This document shows, in pieces, positions 60,316 to 64,000 of a stretch of DNA of 64,000 nucleotides. Both the position numbers and the translations under genes were made by a program. The stretch covers positions 1-64,000 of the forward strand of contig NZ_MLJO01000013.1 in assembly GCF_001956915.1 (NCBI RefSeq), read 5' to 3'. How positions within the stretch are numbered: position 1 is the stretch's first letter; each line of letters opens with the position of its first letter. The notes below the pieces were generated by a model, which was not told the DNA's origin, ran no database searches, and worked only from the letters and a program-made list of their open reading frames with translations. The stretch comes from Intrasporangium flavum. GTDB lineage: Bacteria > Actinomycetota > Actinomycetes > Actinomycetales > Dermatophilaceae.

Positions 60316-60687
60316 TCAGTAGACGAGGGCCTGCGCGCCCGGGGCCATGACCTCCTCGACGAACGCCGCGGCCCCGCGGATGACCGCACCCTCGACGAGC
60401 CGGTCCTCCGTGAGGTCGCGCCGGGCGGCGCACTGGGTGCACACCGTGAGCCGGCCCCCGGCCAGGACGGCCTCGCGCAGGTCGACGATCGAGGCGGCGT
60501 GCGGCAGCTCGAACGCCTCGGCCCGCCCGGGCACCGCCATCCACGACGCCTCGCCCGTCAGCCACAGCGACACCTCGACGCCGCTCGCCACCGCCGTGGC
60601 CGCGACGGTGAACGCCTGCGACAGCCGTTCGGGCGCCTCGACGCCGGAGGTGACCTTGACGACGAGCGAGCGGGCGGGGGAGTCCAT
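60316..60687 (-). CDS. DsrE family protein
   Basis: 123 aa with the DsrE-type alpha/beta fold: LVVKVTSGVEAPERLSQAF, VEVSLWLTGEASW and LTVCTQCAARR, with a Cys pair in CTQC that could carry persulfide sulfur. DsrE-like proteins serve in sulfur transfer or as redox sensors. ATG 60687. It is divergent from the FABP-type gene, with 23 bp between start codons; the intervening bases hold a -10-like TACGAT for the other gene. Confidence 0.82.
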   Translation of the reverse strand: MDSPARSLVVKVTSGVEAPERLSQAFTVAATAVASGVEVSLWLTGEASWMAVPGRAEAFELPHAASIVDLREAVLAGGRLTVCTQCAARRDLTEDRLVEGAVIRGAAAFVEEVMAPGAQALVY

Positions 60688-60710
60688 GGGCTCAGGCTAC
60701 GATTCCGGGC

Positions 60711-61208
60711 ATGTTCAACCTCGACCAGGACATCCCGGAGCCGCTGCGACCCCTCGCCTGGCTCATCGGACGCTGGGAGGGCGCCGGGGTCGTCGGCTAC
60801 CCGACGATCGAGTCGGCGCACTTCGGCCAGGAGATCGAGGTGAGCCACGACGGCCGCGGCTTCCTCAAGTGGGAGAGCAAGGCGTGGATCCTCGACTCCG
60901 AGAACGGCGCCAAGGTGCGCCCGGCCGCCGTCGAGTCCGGCTTCTGGCGTCCCCTGGACAACGGCGAGGTCGAGCTGCTCCTCGCCCACCCGACCGGCAT
61001 CCTCGAGCTCTACTACGGGAAGATGGAGCCGGCCAAGATCGAGCTGCGCACCGACGGCGTCCTGCGCTCGCCGGGCGCCAAGGAGTACAACGCGGCCACC
61101 CGCCTGTACGGCCTGGTCGAGTCCCAGCTGATGTGGGTCATGGACATGGCGGCCGTCGGCCAGGACATGCAGAGTCACCTCTCGGCCCAGCTCAAGCGCG
61201 TCGAGTGA
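60711..61208 (+). CDS. FABP-like nitrobindin family heme-binding protein
   Basis: 165 aa. PLAWLIGRWEGAG holds the GxWxGxG signature of nitrobindin-type ten-stranded barrels, followed by SHDGRGFLKWESKAWILD and GVLRSPGAKEYNAATRLYGL. Family members bind heme and react with NO or peroxynitrite. A -10-like TACGAT (60698-60703) ends seven bases before ATG, so the mRNA may be leaderless. No signal peptide; cytoplasmic. Confidence 0.88.
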   Translation: MFNLDQDIPEPLRPLAWLIGRWEGAGVVGYPTIESAHFGQEIEVSHDGRGFLKWESKAWILDSENGAKVRPAAVESGFWRPLDNGEVELLLAHPTGILELYYGKMEPAKIELRTDGVLRSPGAKEYNAATRLYGLVESQLMWVMDMAAVGQDMQSHLSAQLKRVE

Positions 61209-61251
61209 CGGCCCCGCGGAATGCAGCCCCCGCGCCGCTCGTTCCACCGAC

Positions 61252-62304
61252 ATGAGTGACGTCGACGTGCCCGCAGCACCCGCCCGCGCGAGCCACCGCA
61301 GCCCGCTCCTCGACGCGCCCCGCGCGGTCGCGGGGGAGGGGCTCGAGGCCGGGGTGGCCGTGCACTACGGCGACCCGATGCGTGAGCAGCGCCTCCTCGA
61401 GGAGGGCCTGGCGGTCGTCGACCTGTCGCACCGCGACGTCATCACCGTCACCGGCCCGGACCGGCTCAGCTGGCTGCACTCGCTGACCACCCAGCACCTG
61501 CTCGGCCTGGAGCCGCGGCAGTCGCGCGAGGCCCTCGTGCTGACGCCGAAGGGCCACGTCGAGCACTCGCTGCACCTCGTCGACGACGGCACGACGACGT
61601 GGGTCACCACCGAGCCCGGCGCGGGCCCGGCCCTGGCCGGGTGGCTCGACAGGATGCGCTTCATGCTCCGCGTCGAGGTCGCTCTCGTCACCGACGACTG
61701 GGCCGTCCTGGGCGAGCCCCACGCGTCGGAGTCGGTCGAGGGCGAGCCGCTGGCCTGGCGCGACCCGTGGCCTGACCTCGTCGGCGACACCACGGCCTAC
61801 GGCCCCACCGAGGGCCATCCCGGAACCGAGCGGTCCTGGCGCGAGGTCATCGTGCCGCGCGCGGATCTCGTTGCAGCCGTGGGTGATCGGCCGCTCGCAG
61901 GGCTGTGGGCCGCGGAGGCGCTGCGCGTCGCCGCCTGGCGCCCGCGGCTCGGCCTCGAGACCGACCACCGCACGATCGTGCACGAGGTCGACTGGCTGCG
62001 CACCGCCGTGCACCTGCACAAGGGCTGCTACCGCGGGCAGGAGACCGTCGCGCGCGTGCACAACCTCGGCCGGCCGCCGCGTCGGCTCGTCTTCCTGCAC
62101 CTCGACGGCTCGGGCCACACCCTGCCGGCGCGGGGCAGCGAGGTGCTCGCGGGCGACCGCGTCGTCGGCCACCTCACGTCGGTCGGCCGCCACCACGTCG
62201 ACGGGCCCATCGCCCTCGCGATCGTCAAGCGCAACACCGACCCCGGCCTCGAGCTGCTCGTCGACGGGCTGTCGGCCGCGCAGACCGTCATCGTCGCCCC
62301 CTGA
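61252..62304 (+). CDS. ygfZ: Folate-binding YgfZ/GcvT-like protein
   Basis: 350 aa, related to the T-protein of glycine cleavage but acting in iron-sulfur protein repair. The signature K-G-C-Y-x-G-Q-E appears as HKGCYRGQETVARVHNLG, plus MREQRLLEEGLAVVDLSHRD and VTGPDRLSWLHSLTTQHLLG. It starts 43 bp after the FABP gene and may share its transcript. Tetrahydrofolate binding is known for the family. Confidence 0.9.
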   Translation: MSDVDVPAAPARASHRSPLLDAPRAVAGEGLEAGVAVHYGDPMREQRLLEEGLAVVDLSHRDVITVTGPDRLSWLHSLTTQHLLGLEPRQSREALVLTPKGHVEHSLHLVDDGTTTWVTTEPGAGPALAGWLDRMRFMLRVEVALVTDDWAVLGEPHASESVEGEPLAWRDPWPDLVGDTTAYGPTEGHPGTERSWREVIVPRADLVAAVGDRPLAGLWAAEALRVAAWRPRLGLETDHRTIVHEVDWLRTAVHLHKGCYRGQETVARVHNLGRPPRRLVFLHLDGSGHTLPARGSEVLAGDRVVGHLTSVGRHHVDGPIALAIVKRNTDPGLELLVDGLSAAQTVIVAP

Positions 62305-62380
62305 CGCCGCCGCCCGGGTGCCCTGACGCGTCGGGCCGTTCGGGCCAGTCGGGAGCGGCCCGCGCTGGCAGGATGACGCC

Positions 62381-63235
62381 ATGAGTCCTGCACGCAGCGC
62401 CGCGAGCACCCTGATCACCGTCGCGCCCACCGGCGCCGAGACCGCGAAGGCGGACGTCCCGGCCCTGCCGACGACGCCGGAGGAGCTCGTCGAGACGGCC
62501 GTCGCGTGCGAGCGGGCCGGCGCCGGGCTCATCCACATCCACGTGCGCGACCGCGACCACCAGCCGACGCTCGACCGGGTGCTGCTCAAGGAGGCCGTCG
62601 ACGCCGTGCGCGAGGCCACCGACCTCGTCGTGCAGCTCTCGACCGGCGGTGCCGTCACCGACCCGCTCGAGCAGCGGCTGACCGTTCTCGACGCCGACCC
62701 CGACTCGTGCTCGCTGACGTGCGGCACGACGAACTTCGGCGACGGCGTCTTCCTCAACCCGTGGGGGTTCATGGTCGACCTCTACCGGCAGGCGCAGGAG
62801 AGGGAGGTCGTGCCGGAGTTCGAGCTGTTCGAGCTCGGTCACGTGCACGCGCTGCGCCGGCTCATCGACGAGTGCGGGCTGCCCTACGGCGGCAAGGTGC
62901 ACGTCGACTTCGTCACCGGCGTCCCCGGGTCGATGCCCGGGACGCCGCAGGCGCTGCTCGCCGGCGTCGCGATGCTGCCCGAGGAGGTGACGAGCTGGTC
63001 GGCCACCGGCATCGGCCGGGCGCACCTGCCGATCGTCGCCGCCGCGCTGTCGGCCGGGGGTCACCTGCGGGTCGGTATGGAGGACAACCTGATGTTCGCC
63101 AAGGGCCAGCCGGTTGCCCACAACAGCGAGCTCGTCTCTCGCGCAGCCGAGCTCGCGACGCTGATGCAGCGGCCGCCGATGTCGACCGTCGAGGCGCGCG
63201 CCGTCCTCGGCATCAGGGACCGCCGCACCCGCTGA
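62381..63235 (+). CDS. BKACE family protein (3-keto-5-aminohexanoate cleavage enzyme-like)
   Basis: 284 aa, Zn-dependent TIM-barrel. GLIHIHVRDRDHQ gives two Zn His, SLTCGTTNFGDGVFLNPW is the family loop, and GHLRVGMEDNL near the end holds an acidic ligand. BKACE enzymes cleave a beta-keto acid with acetyl-CoA to acetoacetate plus an acyl-CoA; the substrate varies widely and is unknown here. ATG 62381. Stands alone, with no dehydrogenase or CoA-transferase partner next to it. Confidence 0.86.
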   Translation: MSPARSAASTLITVAPTGAETAKADVPALPTTPEELVETAVACERAGAGLIHIHVRDRDHQPTLDRVLLKEAVDAVREATDLVVQLSTGGAVTDPLEQRLTVLDADPDSCSLTCGTTNFGDGVFLNPWGFMVDLYRQAQEREVVPEFELFELGHVHALRRLIDECGLPYGGKVHVDFVTGVPGSMPGTPQALLAGVAMLPEEVTSWSATGIGRAHLPIVAAALSAGGHLRVGMEDNLMFAKGQPVAHNSELVSRAAELATLMQRPPMSTVEARAVLGIRDRRTR

Positions 63236-63309
63236 CCTCCCGCTGGCCTCCCACCGGCCTTTCACGTGGCCGGCCCGCCGAGTGTGGGACGGCTCACGCT
63301 GCCTGGGGT

Positions 63310-63339
63310 TTGCATTCTGCTTGCTCCAGTTAGCACAAT
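63310..63339 (+). promoter_or_regulatory. Promoter of the XRE regulator gene (leaderless type)
   Basis: TTGCAT (63310-63315), 18-bp spacer, CACAAT (63334-63339), six bases before GTG 63346. The same spacing is proposed for the tetR promoter in this window. Confidence 0.5.
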
Positions 63340-63345
63340 GGAGGG

Positions 63346-63732
63346 GTGAGCAAGCTTCCGCTACCCGACCTCGGGGCGTACCTGCGCGAACAGCGCGAGA
63401 ACGCCCAGCTGTCGCTGCGCCAGCTCGCCGAGATGGCCGGGGTCTCCAACCCGTACCTGTCCCAGATCGAGCGAGGCCTCAAGCGCCCGAGCGCCGAGAT
63501 CCTCCAGCAGATCGCCAAGGGCCTGCAGGTCTCGGCCGAGTCGCTCTACATCCGGGCGGGGATCCTCGACGAGCGGGTCGGCGACGACCCGGTCACCGCC
63601 CCCGACGTGCTCACCGCGATCGCCGCCGACCCGGTCCTCACCGACCGCCAGCGAGGCGTCCTCGTCGAGATCTACCTGTCGTTCGTCGGCACCGCCGCCG
63701 CGACCCCTGACGTCACCCAGAAGGAGAAGTGA
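63346..63732 (+). CDS. XRE family helix-turn-helix regulator
   Basis: 128 aa. The HTH (about 7-60) reads LGAYLREQRENAQLSLRQLA and GVSNPYLSQIERGLKRPSAE, an XRE fold whose recognition helix is SNPYLSQIERG. The C-terminal half is short and Asp/Ala-rich with TDRQRGVLVEIYLSFVG. The gene is directly upstream of the HBHA-like gene, the arrangement seen at the mycobacterial Rv0474-hbhA locus, so it may control it. It begins at GTG 63346 with a leaderless-type promoter. Confidence 0.9.
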   Translation: MSKLPLPDLGAYLREQRENAQLSLRQLAEMAGVSNPYLSQIERGLKRPSAEILQQIAKGLQVSAESLYIRAGILDERVGDDPVTAPDVLTAIAADPVLTDRQRGVLVEIYLSFVGTAAATPDVTQKEK

Positions 63733-63733
63733 G

Positions 63734-64000
63734 ATGGCACTGACCAAGAAGATCACCAAGGCCGTCAAGGACGCCCAGAAGCAGGCCGAGGCCGCCGTGG
63801 CCGACGTCCGCGGGCAGATCGACGGACGCATCCCCGAGGTCACCGTCGACCCGACCCCGTTCTACGCCGTCGTCGGCGCCGCCAACCTCGCGATCGCCAC
63901 GGTCCGCACCGCCGGCGAGCAGCTCGACGCGGGGCGCAAGCAGGCCAAGAACGTCGACCTGCGCAAGGGCGCCCGCAAGGAGGCCGACCAGCTGCAGAAG
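63734..64000 (+). CDS. HBHA-like (heparin-binding hemagglutinin) protein, 5' part
   Basis: The first 89 codons only. ATG 63734 overlaps the ribosome site AAGGAGAAG of the preceding gene end. The sequence (ITKAVKDAQKQAEAAVADVR, DPTPFYAVVGAANLAIATVR) matches the N-terminal coiled-coil of mycobacterial HBHA, with a hydrophobic segment in the middle. The Lys/Ala/Pro-rich heparin-binding tail would lie past the window edge, so adhesion function cannot be confirmed. Confidence 0.8.
   Translation, partial: MALTKKITKAVKDAQKQAEAAVADVRGQIDGRIPEVTVDPTPFYAVVGAANLAIATVRTAGEQLDAGRKQAKNVDLRKGARKEADQLQK

Overview
The window is GC-rich, gene-dense DNA with frequent GTG starts and many ATGA/GTGA stop-start overlaps. 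A mycothiol synthase (mshD), a GlnR-type orphan regulator, a MutT1-type Nudix/phosphatase fusion, an XRE + HBHA-like pair and promoters compatible with leaderless mRNAs all point to an actinomycete, probably a free-living member of the Micrococcales (Intrasporangiaceae-like). That family placement is inference. No transposase, integrase, prophage gene or CRISPR array was seen.

Region 1 (1-15.7 kb) is a catabolic island. After a partial CDF metal exporter and a CsbD stress protein, a leftward operon encodes a DUF1537 acid-sugar kinase, a PdxA2-type dehydrogenase and a DeoR regulator. Divergent from it, a rightward chain of translationally coupled genes encodes a complete peptide/nickel-type ABC importer, an aldo-keto reductase, an HpcH/HpaI aldolase, a sialidase-like protein and an SDR. 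A type B carboxylesterase and a lone E2-type acyltransferase follow. Three copies of a TGCGC-N5-GCGCA palindrome lie at the divergent control region. The likely job is uptake and breakdown of an acidic sugar or sugar-derived acid.

Region 2 (15.7-22.1 kb) holds a SulP transporter coupled to a tandem universal stress protein, a PLDc_N/SHOCT membrane protein, an MFS pump, two orphan membrane-anchored proteins and tRNA-Lys(TTT). Region 3 (22.3-28.8 kb) is a leftward efflux unit: DUF2871, MFS, MMPL, NarL-family kinase and LuxR-type regulator.

Region 4 (29-45.6 kb) is mixed: a lipoprotein/membrane-protein pair, a methyltransferase followed by a frameshifted membrane gene, a macrolide-type glycosyltransferase, a P-loop kinase, a secreted putative hydrolase behind four 11-bp direct repeats, a probable DUF4825 lipoprotein, trpF, a lytic transglycosylase, an OmpR-family two-component system behind a PHO-box-like repeat, a second frameshifted membrane gene, and a TetR-MMPL unit with three phased operators.

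Region 5 (45.8-58.3 kb) is a phosphate neighbourhood: DUF47-Pit low-affinity uptake converging on pstSCAB, then mutT1, ppk1, mshD and a secreted 5'-nucleotidase. A GTTCACC-type PHO box precedes pstS, and a strong hairpin separates pstS from pstC.

Region 6 (58.3-64 kb) holds glnR, a MoaD/ThiS protein, a membrane protein, a DsrE protein, a nitrobindin-like FABP, YgfZ, a BKACE enzyme, and an XRE regulator directly upstream of an HBHA-like gene that runs off the window.
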